Source: Eurosta solidaginis
Taxonomy: Eukaryota > Arthropoda > Insecta > Diptera > Tephritidae
Reading direction: 5' to 3'
Length of the DNA stretch: 64,000 nucleotides
Assembly (NCBI RefSeq): GCF_040869045.1
Contig: NC_090321.1
Coordinates: 184,359,596-184,423,595 of the forward strand
Each line of letters opens with the position of its first letter. Positions within the stretch are counted from its first letter, which is position 1. Below the pieces are notes generated by a model. That model worked only from the letters and a program-made list of their open reading frames with translations, ran no database searches and was not told the DNA's origin. The translations under genes were made by a program, and so were the position numbers. Positions 12,394 through 23,328 of the stretch are shown here, one piece after another.

Positions 12394-13798
12394 TTTTTAA
12401 GATCGCGGGTTCGAATCGAGCTCAAGGCCTAACAATAATTTTTTATCATTATTATTGTTGAGATAAATTTTTTCTTAATTGAAAAAATTTTTTTAAATTA
12501 GAATAGAAGAAAGAAAAAATTTTAGACAACTGCCAAAGCTCGTTGTATAGATCCATTTCGGGAACTGCTAAATTCCTTCATCGGCAACGTTTAGGCGCCG
12601 CTGCTATAACCATTCAGCCATCACAGCGGTTTTTTGTTTGTCTTCATTAATCCTACTTCTATTCTGTTTCGTGCCAATTGATATTCACAACACTGCGACA
12701 TCTGTTGCAGAATGGCTGTGAAAATTGGACTTGTTTGTTGGCAATGCCGCCATAGTGTCATATTTTTTATTGACACTTTTTTCCCCGTGCTCTGGGATGT
12801 ATTAACAATTTTTGTTGTTATATCGGCCTACTGATTTTAAGATCGCGGGTTCGAATCGAGCTCAAGGCCTAACAATAATTTTTTATCATTATTATTGTTG
12901 AGATAAATTTTTTCTTAATTGAAAAAATTTTTTTAAATTAGAATAGAAGAAAGAAAAAATTTTAGACAACTGCCAAAGCTCGTTGTATAGATCCATTTCG
13001 GGAACTGCTAAATTCCTTCATCGGCAACGTTTAGGCGCCGCTGCTATAACCATTCAGCCATCACAGCGGTTTTTTGTTTGTCTTCATTAATCCTACTTCT
13101 ATTCTGTTTCGTGCCAATTGATATTCACAACACTGCGACATCTGTTGCAGAATGGCTGTGAAAATTGGACTTGTTTGTTGGCAATGCCGCCATAGTGTCA
13201 TATTTTTTATTGACACTTTTTTCCCCGTGCTCTGGGATGTATTAACAATTTTTGTTGTTATATCGGCCTACTGATTTTAAGATCGCGGGTTCGAATCGAG
13301 CTCAAGGCCTAACAATAATTTTTTATCATTATTATTGTTGAGATAAATTTTTTCTTAATTGAAAAAATTTTTTTAAATTAGAATAGAAGAAAGAACAAAT
13401 TTTAGACAACTGCCAAAGCTCGTTGTATAGATCCATTTCGGGAACTGCTAAATTCCTTCATCGGCAACATTTAGGCGCCGCTGCTATAACCATTCAGCCA
13501 TCACAGCGGTTTTTTGTTTGTCTTCATTAATCCTACTTCTATTCTGTTTCGTGCCAATTGATATTCACAACACTGCGACATCTGTTGCAGAATGGCTGTG
13601 AAAATTGGACTTGTTTGTTGGCAATGCCGCCATAGTGTCATATTTTTTATTGACACTTTTTTCCCCGTGCTCTGGGATGTATTAACAATTTTTGTTGTTA
13701 TATCGGCCTACTGATTTTAAGATCGCGTGTTCGAATCGAGCTCAAGGCCTAACAATAATTTTTTATCATTATTATTGTTGAGATAAATTTTTTCTTAA
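12394..13798 (+). repeat. 440-bp tandem repeat array, three full units plus a partial
   Basis: The motif GATCGCGGGTTCGAATCGAG starts at exactly 12401, 12841 and 13281, with a one-base variant at 13721, so the period is 440 bp. The units are nearly identical; I see only single-base changes such as gaaaaaat/gaacaaat and caacgttt/caacattt. Each unit has a perfect B-box-like GGGTTCGAATC on the plus strand. On the minus strand it has a tRNA-like 5' half (GATGGCTGAATGGTTATAGC, A-box-like). The units contain no open reading frame. The low divergence suggests a recent amplification or an assembly artefact. Confidence 0.9.
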
Positions 13799-13870
13799 TT
13801 GTTAGGCCTTGAGCTCGATTCGAACCCGCGATCTTAAAATCAGTAGGCCGATATAACAACAAAAATTGTT
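13684..13870. repeat. Large inverted repeat at the end of the 440-bp array
   Basis: Arms of about 69 bp at 13684-13752 and 13801-13870 are inverse copies (AACAATTTTTGTTGTTATAT, CGGCCTACTGATTTTAAGAT, GAATCGAGCTCAAGGCCTAA). The spacer is about 48 bp. The right arm is an inverted partial copy of the tandem unit, so the array ends in a hairpin-forming palindrome. Confidence 0.85.
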
Positions 13871-14246
13871 ATATTTTTTTAATTTTAAATGGTTAAAGAA
13901 AGAAAAATCTATATTGCAAAAACTTTCAAAAGACGTTAGTTAATTCTGTTCATATTTATGAGTACAGTTTTAGGGTCCTTACTCTCTATCAAGAAGTGAA
14001 AAATATTGTTTTTCATTTGAAAAAAAAATTTTTTTTGACAATTTTGTAACTATTTTTCCTGTCGCATGCCGATACAGAGATTTGTGCCAGTGAGGTACAT
14101 GTTTCGCGAAGCCCTGGTACTGAACTTCGGGGGCATCTCAGAAGGCAGACTTGAAGTTTGTCAGATGAAAGCCTTATAGACTGCTACAGAACTTTTTAAG
14201 GAAATCGTGAATGGTCATCGATGTTCCTATGAACATTAACTCACTT
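13871..14246. other. Unannotated spacer
   Basis: AT-rich with no coding or repeat signal that I can support. Confidence 0.4.
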
Positions 14247-16519
14247 TTTTTTATACCCAGCTGTATTTGTACACAGGGTATTATAACTTTGATTGGATAA
14301 CGGTTGGCTGTACAGGTATAAAGAAATCGAGATAGATATAGATTTCCATATATAAAAATCATCAGTATCGAAATAAAATTTGATTGAGCCATGTCCGTCC
14401 GTACGTCCGTCTGTCCATTAACACGATAACTTGATTAAATATTGAGATATCTTCATCAAATTTGGTACACGAGCTTATCTGGACTGAATATATTGGTATT
14501 GAAAATGAGCGAAATCGGATGATAACCACGCCAACATTTTATATATATAACATTTTGGAAAACACATAAAACCTGATAATTTAGTAAATAATACATCTAC
14601 AATGTTGAAATATGATGTGTGGACCGATATTGAGACTCCTGATAAAAATTAAAAAAAAATTTTAAATGGGCGTGGCACCGCCCACTTGTGATAAAATCAA
14701 TTTTACAAATATTATTAATCATAGATCAAAAATCGTTAAACCTATCGTAACGAAATTCGGCAGAGAGGTTCCCTTTACTATAAGGAATGCTTTGAAGAAA
14801 AATTTACGAAATCGGTTAGGGACCACGCCCACTTTTATATAAAAGATTTTTAAAGGCGACGTGGACGAATAAAATAAGCTATATATTTGCAAAAAGAGCT
14901 TTATATCAATTGTATTTCATTTCCCAAGTGGATTTAAAACAATAAATAGGAAAAACTTCAAATTTAAAAAATGGGCATGGCACCGCCCCTTTTATGACTA
15001 AGCAATTTTCTATACTTCGGGAGCCGTAACTCTTTTTTTCGAGAGTTGATTGCGTGGAGGAAGGCCTTCTTATCGTTGAAAGTCTCAGTTCCATGTTATT
15101 GTCAAATGTATAAGATGATTAATTTCTGGATTAACTTTCCAAAGTATATATGTAATTTTGGCTCCACTAGTACACAATGGTAATACCATAAGGCCAGAAC
15201 CATGTGTAGCAGCTTGCGATTTGGTATTAATTTTTGTCATTGTTCTAATTTTCTTAAAAATTCAATTAAAAATAGGTTTTTAAATGGCACCACGGCAGGT
15301 TATTTCCAGATTGATTTAAGCTGAATTATTAATCTTCCATTTAAGTTTGTATTTTTTATCCAATTTAATTTGTTGATATTTTTTTCCAATCTAATCTTCA
15401 AAACCACAATATGTTCAATTTTGGTTTGTTTGATATTTCCCTCCAATCTTCAAAATCACAGCATGTTAAAATTTTTGGTTGTATGATTCAAGAAAACTTT
15501 GTCGTATTTGGTGTTAAAATCACAATATGTTCAATTTTTGTTTGTAATTAAGTTTGTATTTTGGTCCAATTTGATATGTTAATATTGTGTGTACATGACT
15601 GTACATTTATGTAGAATGGCAATTACTATCCCGTTAATTATTCCGTTTATGTTCGGTGGCGTCATGTATTATCCGGTAATTTGTATTATCCAAGAATTTT
15701 GGTCAAATTTGGTATATAATTATTTAAATTTTTTTTAAAGCACATGTATATCCTTGCAAACAATCCAATCTTTTTTCCAAAACCTTTAGTTTTTGTGTTG
15801 TTTTATTTCAGTACAGATGTACGTCATATTTGGTTTTATATTATAGCCAGTTTAAGTGCGATATGATTATATGTACATGACTGTACATTTATGTATTCGG
15901 TTAATTTTTATATGTTCCGTTTGTCCGCGGGAATATTATGTATTCTATTTTCCACAACGGTATGCATGTATATACATAAATCGATAGCTTTATGTATGTT
16001 TAAATTTACACATTTTATAAATTTATTTTCTAACGTTATAGTGATGTTGTTTGGATTAATTATTTCAGTTATTAGCCCGATAGCACTTATATGTTTTTGC
16101 CACTGAAATTGTGTATAAAACGAAGGTTTTATACATATATTCTAACACTACTCGTGAGTGGTTTATTTTTTAGTTTTTGAAGATGCTTCACTTTCTTGAT
16201 AATTTAACGCGGAACACGTTTTACTTGCACGTAACGCTGTGAAATTCCTTGTGGTCTGGATTTATACTCAACCGCATATTATAGGTCCAATTTTTCATAT
16301 GGTTGAGCTGCAAGGAATTTCAGCGAACCGTACACGATGAAATTGAAAACGCGAATGGAGCCATAACTCGAAGAAAAATTAGTTGAGAATAGAACCATAT
16401 ATATATGTATTATTGCGCAGCCTTGTAACACTATTAAGCACACATAGCAACAACAGCATTTCAAGTGTACAGCTGGGTATGTAATGTTCGGTTTCACCCG
16501 AACTTAGACTTCTTTCTTG
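14247..16519 (+). mobile_element. Family-1 interspersed element, copy D, interrupted
   Basis: Shorter subfamily without the 130-bp units. The 5' part (14247-15032) has TTTTTTATACCCAGCTGTAT, 'aactttgattggataacggt', a GTCC run and GGGCGTGGCACCGCCCACTT. The 3' part (16357-16519) has GGAGCCATAACTCGAAG, 'catttcaagtgtac', AGCTGGGTATGTAATG, a hairpin GTTCGGTTTCACCCGAAC and a CTTTCTTGTTTT end. ATACCCAGCTGTA near the start and TACAGCTGGGTAT near the end are 13-base perfect subterminal inverted repeats. The two parts are separated by an inserted 1.3-kb sequence. Confidence 0.8.
15033..16356 (-). mobile_element. Insertion inside copy D, possibly a retroposed sequence
   Basis: Comparison with copy E shows that this 1.3-kb block is inserted. 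It is bounded by a 13-bp near-perfect direct repeat (GGAGCCGTAACTC at 15020-15032, GGAGCCATAACTC at 16357-16369). A run of seven T directly follows the left repeat, which would be a short poly-A tail if the insert lies on the minus strand. No coding frame is convincing. A 'tgtacatgactgtacattta' phrase occurs twice, near 15592 and 15872. Confidence 0.55.
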
Positions 16520-17140
16520 TTTTTTGATAGGATTGCGCCAAACATTTGATTTGTGAATAAAAACTGGTTTTCAAGTAGCGGGCTGAGTTCATAAATCTAT
16601 CACTTGATCGAATTTGACCGAATGTTATATTTACCAGCCAATAACTTCGAGCAACGTAGCCCGTACGTATTTTTTAACGCTTTCGGCAGGTCGAGCTCTA
16701 TTAACGATATTTTAGTGAAGTCGCTGTTGGCTTAAGGCCATATTTAATCATACTATCTAAGCGTTAACTCTGCTGGTGGTTCTTTAGTACGACAAGAGGT
16801 AAGACTTTGGTTAATATATCTAATATTGGTTAGGAATGTTTCTTCAGGTTCAGTAGTCAAGCAACTCTGCTCGACTTCCATCTTTGGAGAAAAATCAGTC
16901 ACCCATGATATATTTCACATTTTGGCTAAATAAAACGCTGTTTTGAGATGCAAACATTTGATCAGAAGAGATTACGTCTGATCGGGTTATAGTGCTTCTG
17001 AGGTTTCCCTTTAGTAGTGCCCTCCACTCGCAATATAATCATCTTGAATTTTAGCGGGCACAAAAATTGCAATAAATATGAGAGATGTTCTTAGTTATCT
17101 CAACGGTAGCAAGAAATGTCGTAATCCGTTTATAGCTGCC
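16520..17140. other. Unannotated spacer
   Basis: No coding signal or repeat that I recognise. Confidence 0.4.
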
Positions 17141-17144
17141 GACA

Positions 17145-17356
17145 TTGGTGCTTTATCGGTAACCGTATCGGTAACCTTATAACAGCTGATTCGACCAACC
17201 CTATGGGAATCAATGAAATCGATTATTGGTGCCGCTAAGGTCGTAACCGTATAATTGCCAACCAATTGGTTTTTGGTTTACCGTCGTAACGATAAACAGC
17301 TGATTATGTTAGGGATACGACTATAGCGATACGACATATGGCACCAACGACTCCCG
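17145..17356. mobile_element. Small inverted-repeat element (MITE candidate)
   Basis: The block starts CATTGGTGCTTTATCGGTAA and ends TAGCGATACGACATATGGCA-CCAACG. The inverse of the end reads CGTTGGTGCCATATGTCG, so the ends form an imperfect inverted repeat. The inside carries several mirrored GGTAACC and ACCAATTGGTTTTTGGT phrases. At about 210 bp with no ORF it fits a MITE; I could not define a target duplication. Confidence 0.4.
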
Positions 17357-17599
17357 TAATTGTAAGAAAGCTAACATAGCGATCGAAAATAGTGGCGTGC
17401 TGAGGGGCGAGGGCAACTTGCCCCGGGCGCTACTCACAGGGGGCTCCAAATCGTCCGCAAAGCATAACTTCCTGGATAATTTGTATTTTTATTATAACTG
17501 ATTTCTGGAAAAATTGTCTATACTACAAAATACATGCATATATCCGGAACACTTGCGACAGGTTGTGGAATAATTGAAAGCATATGTATTTTTTTTTAA

Positions 17600-18575
17600 C
17601 GTACAACGTTACTATGGGAGTTAGTAAAAAATGCTTCAACAAAACTGTCAAAGGTTAATCTAAAATACGATGGAGCGCCAGAAAACAAGCGGTTAGAGTT
17701 ACCGTCGATGGGCTAAAGAATATAGTAGAACACTTAGAACAATTAGCAGAGGACACTTACACCACAAATAACACCACAAATAACACCGGAAGCAAAGCCA
17801 CAATTCTCTTGCAAAATATGCTAAATTTTAGTTTCATAACATTAGTTCATTTCTGGTATGAAATCTTAAGGAGGATTGATCATGTGCAGCTCAGATTACA
17901 AAATCCGGGGATGAATTTTAGAGAAACGTATCATGGCCTTAAATCATCAGCGAGTGAACTATCCGAAATTTGAGATACTCTCTGTGAAGAAGCAGTAGAT
18001 AAAGCGAAGTCTCTTGGTGAAAAATGGTATACTGATATAGTAAAAACTGTAAGAAGGTACCGCAAAATGCTAGGAGAATCGGGTAGAGATGTTTGTCTTT
18101 AAGCAGAATGTGAAATTTCTCTCTTTATGTCAAGTTTTCTCGATCGTCTCCAACAAGAACTACGTACAAAATTTACACGACTAAATGACCTTAATTTTAA
18201 ATTTGGATTTCTCTTAAACGTTGGAAATTTGTTGAACAAGGATAATAACGACTTACAAAGAAATTGTAAGAGCTTATGTGAATTTTATAATACAGATGTT
18301 GATGGAACAGAACTTTTTATCGAAATATGTGACTGCAAAATATTAAGGTAGAAAAAAATTGAACCTAAAACTCCATTAGAATTACTTACCTTTATAATAT
18401 CGAATGGGGAAGATGTTTTTCCAAACTTGCGAGTGCCACTTCAAATACTCTTAACTCTCTCAATATCAATTGCTAGCTGCGAACGTTCATTCACAAATTA
18501 AAACTGATTTTGACATATTTATGATCAACGATGGGGCAAGGTCGCCTAAGTGACCTAACATAATTAAACGCGAAA
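17600..18575 (+). pseudogene. hAT-type transposase remnant (ZMYM1/DUF4371-like)
   Basis: Broken coding sequence on the plus strand. Recognisable segments in order are RWSARKQAVR..VDGLKN (about 17668), EILRRIDHVQLRLQNPGMNF (about 17860), TYHGLKS, EEAVDKAKSLGE, then SFLDRLQQELRTKF (18127-18351 frame). After a stop come EPKTPLELLTF, FPNLRVPLQILLTLSISIAS and CERSFTN, followed by MGQGRLSDLT. The last block is the hAT C-terminal dimerisation motif. In-frame stops (about 17970, 18101, 18349, 18499) and a short duplication of the AACACCACAAAT phrase near 17762 make it non-functional. I did not find its terminal inverted repeats. Confidence 0.8.
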
Positions 18576-19403
18576 AAAGAAAATTTGAAAAATATTTTTC
18601 TGATACATTACTTTAAGTATATTTTTATACCCAGCTGTACTTGTACACAGGGTATTATAACTTTGATTGGATAACGGTTGGTTGTACAGGTATAAAGGAA
18701 TTGATATAGATATAGATTTCCATATATCAAAATCATCAGGATCGAAAAAAATTTGATTGAGTTATGTCCGTTAACACGATAACTTGATTAAATATTGAGA
18801 TATTTTCATCAAACTGGGTACACGAGCTTATCTGGACCCAGAAAGATTGGTATTAAAAATGAGCGAAATCGGATGATAACCACGCCCACTCTTTATATCT
18901 ATAACATTTTGGAAAACACAAAAAACATGATAATTTAGTAAATAATATACCAATAGTGTTAAAATTTTACGTGTGGTTTGATATTGAGACTCCTGATAAA
19001 AATTTGAAAAAAAATTTTAAAATGGGCCCACTTGTGATAAGATCAATTTTACAAATGTTGTTAATCATAAATCAAAAATCGTTAAACCTATCGTAACAGA
19101 TTTCGGCAGAGAGGTTGCCTTTACTATAAGGAATACTCTAAAGAAAAATTAACGAAATCGGTTAAGGACCACGCCCACTTTTATATAAAAGATTTTTAAA
19201 AGGGTTTTGGACGAATAAAATAAGAGCTTTATATCAATGGTATTTCATTTCCCAAGTGGACTTATAACAATAGATAGGAAAAACTTCAAATTTAAAAAAC
19301 TGGGCGTGGCACCGCCCTTTTTATGACTAAGACATTTTCTATGTTTGAGCCATAACTCGAAGAAAAATTAGTTCAGAATAGAACCATAAGTATATGTATT
19401 ATT

Positions 19404-22357
19404 ATTGTGACCGCAGGTTATATGGACAATTTTTTTTCATATTTTCACTTGGCAAACCCCTTAGGTTTATTCCAAATTAGAAAAAAACTATACATACAAA
19501 TTTTTAGATCGTTTGCATGAATATCGGGCGTGCCTTGAGCCCACAAAGTTTGCTAAAAGTGCTATTTTTCTCACTATGGCTCGCTTTAATTATTCTTAAC
19601 TTCAGTAATATTTATTTTATAGAAAAACTTTATTCACAAATATTCTAGGGACATATCTGATGAACAATGTTGCTCTGTATTAGTTTTCTTTAACATTAAT
19701 ATTTAATCCAGAAAAGGCCAAATTAAAAAATAACAGCGGAATTTTCACATATCTTCGCTTTCTTTGCATACGAACATATTTTCATATAATTATTTGTGTT
19801 ATAAAACTACTTTGCTTATTTATCACTTGGTAACAACATAGAATATTTAACTTAGTTGTATTGGCTTTGGAATGTCTGTAAGTGAATTAAAATATGTATT
19901 GTAATAATTTTTTACAGTCGAAATTATACGTGCATTGAAACCGAGTTTGTGTGTTTAGTATTCTTTTTCTATTAATAAATCTCTGCTTACAATTTGCAAC
20001 ACATAATTAGTGCAACAGTTTACCGTGAGTTCTTACTGAGTAGCAGAGCAGAATACTATTGTTGTTGTTACTTAACGACGAATACATTTCATTTATTGCG
20101 GTGCATTTAAAGTAATTAAACATGTCATCAAGAATTTTGCGTGAAAAAATTCATTTGTTAGGCTATTTTTCTACTTCCTTTAGTTGGTGTAAACTACCTT
20201 CTAACAAAGAAGTTATGAAGGTATTATTTTTAGATTTACTAGCAGTAAAATTAAATCTACGTGAGAGTGCTGAATTAGTGGTGGAAGCAGTGAACAGTTT
20301 TTGGGATAAAGCTTGAATCCCCACTAGAACCAAGCAACACTACATAACAAAACTTGAAGATTTATATAATACATGGAGGAAAGTGAATAAAAATTCTAAA
20401 ATTAAATCAGAAACGCAAAGAGAAAGTAAAGGCGCGTGGACGTCGATGTTAGATGACTTATTTGATATAGCAAGTGCAACTGCCTTGACCTTATTAAAAA
20501 TCCAGAGGACAAATTATTTCCTTTTTAACAGGTCTCCGGAGCAGAAGCTGTAATGCCAACGCCAGCCAAAAAAATGAGAGGATTTAAAAATATAATGACT
20601 CCAAAACTTGCAGCCGCTTTAGATGCTTGCAAGGTCAGTGATCCAAACGCCGTGCATTTAATTATATCTGTGGTAGAATCAGTCGGTCTTGAAGTACAAA
20701 ACTATATTATAAATAAAACGTCTATACATAATGCAAGGGAAAAAATACGAGCAGAACAGTCCAAAATTAAAAGCACGTTTCAACAAGAACGCACTTGGCA
20801 CTTCTAGATCATATAAAAGCCTTGGTATTCGACACAACTGCCGTAGATACGGTACGGTTTTAATGGAACCTGTACGACTATTGTACACAGTCTTCAAAAG
20901 CAGCTTCTTTGGCTACCTTGCCGTCACCACATTTTGGAAGTCGTATTAAAAATTGCCTTTGATGTTAAGATGAGCAAAACCGAAAGCCCAAATGTAAAAA
21001 TATTTGAGCAGTTTAAAAACACATGGGGAAATATTAACGAAAATAATTATCAGTCTGGAAGATAATGATGTCAAAAAATATTTAACAGTAGAAAAAGATA
21101 AAAGAATTGAATTTGAGAACGATGCGATCAAAACTAAATAGCCAAGAGATGATTACAGAGAGTTTCTTAAGCTAACACTAATATTTCTTGGCGAGAATTC
21201 ACCTATTCGCGATGCAGCTTTTCGTGCCCCTGGGGCCGACCACCACGCGAGAGGGATGGCAAAAGCTATATACTGCTTAAAATTATTTTTATTTCGACGT
21301 GAATTTGATTTGGCAGTTAAAGATAGGAAAGCTTTACGTAATATATGTACTTTTATTGTTTCAATATATGTTCAGGTGTGGTTCTCTGTCTCTTCTGCTG
21401 CACAAGCACCATAAAAAGATTTGAAAAAACTGGATTCTTTTAAAAAAAATTGATGCTGATATATCTCAAGTTGCATTACACAAATTTAAAAACCACTTAT
21501 GGTACTTCATTCCTGAATGTGTGGCTTTAGCATTTTTTGATAACAGTATTTCTATTGAGTCAAAAAAAGAGATGGTGAATGCATTGAGTCGTGAGACTTT
21601 AGATGAAGATGTAAAATGCGCCTCAATTCAAAATTTAAATGTTATGCGTGTTATTGAAGGCGGAATAGATCAGTTCATTTCTTCTGAGACAAACAATTTT
21701 TTTCTTCGCTTCAAAATCAATGCAGCAGTTTTGGAAAATTATCCAAGTTTATGGCCTGCGGAGAGTAATTTCAAAACTGCTCTTGAAATTGTTAATGGCT
21801 TCACGTAGTAAACGATACAGCTGAACGAGCGGTGAAATTGATGCAAGACTACAACTCAATGCTCACGAAAGACGAGGAGCAAAAACAATATATATTGCAA
21901 CTCGTCAAAAACTATCAAAAACAATCTTCTTTGAGCACGAAGGAGATTTAATTACAAAAATTTTTATAATTACACCATTTAATAAAATAAATAACCATCA
22001 GGCAAAGAATGCGAAGATATGTGAAAATTCCGCTGTTATTTTTTAATTTGGCTTTTTCTGGATTACATATTAATGTTAAAGAAAACTAATACAGAGCAAC
22101 ATTGTTCATCAGGTATGTCCCTAAAATATTTGTGAATAAAGTTTTTCTATAAAATAAATATTACTGAAGTTAAGAACAATTAAAGCGAGCCGTAGTGAAA
22201 AAATAACATTTTTAACAAACTTTATGGGCTCAAGGCACGCGTAATAATTAAGCAAACGATCTAAAATTTTTTATATATAATTTTTTTTTCTAATTTGGAA
22301 GAAATCTGAGGGGTTTGCAAAGTGAAAATACGAAAAAAAAAAATAACGGTCACACTA
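19404..22357 (+). mobile_element. 2.95-kb DNA transposon with about 360-bp terminal inverted repeats
   Basis: Left terminal repeat about 19404-19771 and right about 22002-22357 are inverse copies (ends ATTGTGACCG and CGGTCACACTA). Shared phrases include ATTTTCACTT.GCAAACCCC, AGGGACATA and CTGATGAACAATGTTGCTC. The 10-bp direct repeat ATGTATTATT flanks it (19394-19403 and 22358-22367), and the empty site survives in copy D. The element encodes a degraded transposase-like protein (see 20122-21960). The superfamily is unclear to me; a target duplication of 8 to 10 bp would fit hAT, P or Mutator-like elements. Confidence 0.8.
20122..21960 (+). pseudogene. Degraded transposase-like protein of the 2.95-kb transposon
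   Basis: The start codon at 20122 opens MSSRILREKIHLLG, followed by CKLPSNKEVMKVLFLDL and LRESAELVVEAVNSFWDKA, then a stop at 20314. Past it the same family continues: YITKLEDLYNTWRKV, LDDLFDIASATALTLLKI, MTPKLAAALDACKVSD.NAVHL (20553 frame), IINKTSIHNAREKIRAEQSK, PRDDYREFLKL.LIFLGE (about 21145), FRAPGA.HHARGMAKAIYCL, FFDNSISIESKKEMVNAL (21521 frame), VNDTAERAVKLMQDYNSML and KDEEQKQYILQLV. I recognise this as a protein family widespread in insects and Hydra and usually left unnamed. Several stops and frameshifts, plus a probable deletion near 20807-20960, make this copy dead. RNase-H-type catalysis is only assumed. Confidence 0.75.
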
Positions 22358-22478
22358 ATGTATTATTGCGCAGACTTGTAACACTATTACGCACATAAAA
22401 CAAACAACAACAGCATTTCAAGTGTACAGCTGGGTATGTAATGTTCGCTTTCACCCGAACATAGACCTCCTTACTTGT

Positions 22479-23328
22479 TAGTTAAGTATTTAATATTATT
22501 TCATTTAATGCACGCGTATTAAAATTTTTGCATATTTTACTGCATTATTAATCACTAATGCATCCAATTTTGAAAAGTAAACAAAAAGACTTTTGTTGTC
22601 TCGCATCCTGGTTAACTGTTTGCCAGAAGCAATTTTCGAAGGCATTTTTCCAAACGTATTAAATATGTATGACACCTCTATCAACAGGGATTTATGAATG
22701 ATGATGAAAATGAAACAAATAAAAAATTTGAAAATATTAGCAAACAAAGTAAACAAAAACAGTTGCAAGTTCAATGCCATGCAACAATTGTGAGAGAAAT
22801 AATGCTAAACAAATGTAAAATGCAGCCCAAACAAACGAGTCTGTCAAGGAAAACCAGCGTTATAAAAGCCATTAAATTTAATCTGAAATAATCATATGGT
22901 ATACCGCGACAGTGCAGCGACAACTACACACACATATGAATAGTGATTGTTGCTGTCGTTGCGTACTACCAATATATACGTTTCTAGCAATAAATCGGTT
23001 GTTGTTTTTGTCCAAATAAAGCAAATGTGGAAGTAGCTGCAGCAAATTGTAGCAAATTCATGCAGGAGCAGCAGCAGCAGCGTCGCTTTCATTGCAACAA
23101 ATAATTGCCGTTGGCGCAGAAATTGTCAACTCAATTTGGTCTCCTCTAATTTTTGTGTTTATTTTAATTTAACGGAATAAAGTTGTTAATGTATGCATTT
23201 TTTTATATATTTGTATTATTTTTCCTGCTGTGATTACTTGAAGTTGAATGTAACAACAACACTGACAACAGTACAAGTAACATTTTCAGATTGTCAAATA
23301 TTATGTACAACTAAGTAGATTGGCTCCA
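22479..23328. other. Unannotated spacer
   Basis: Contains a short CAG-rich run near 23071 and a 66-codon lysine- and glutamine-rich frame at 22694-22891 that I do not believe is a gene. Nothing else is recognised. Confidence 0.4.

Larger units (their letters stand above)
18623..22478 (+). mobile_element. Family-1 interspersed element, copy E, split by a DNA transposon
   Basis: The 5' part (18623-19403) carries TTTTTATACCCAGCTGTACT and follows copy D closely. The 3' part (22358-22478) carries ATGTATTATTGCGCAG, 'catttcaagtgtac', AGCTGGGTATGTAATG, the GTTCG...CGAAC hairpin and a TTACTTGTTA end. Everything between is a younger insertion with its own inverted repeats. Confidence 0.85.

Noticed and set aside
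11931..12461. 176-codon plus-strand frame
   Set aside because: Runs through an antisense SINE, a second SINE head and the first 440-bp unit; no protein family resemblance.
12394..13798. True tRNA genes in the 440-bp units
   Set aside because: Box-like motifs are present but on opposite strands, and no full cloverleaf could be formed by eye.
22694..22891. Small basic protein gene
   Set aside because: Short, low complexity, with no conserved motif or splice context.
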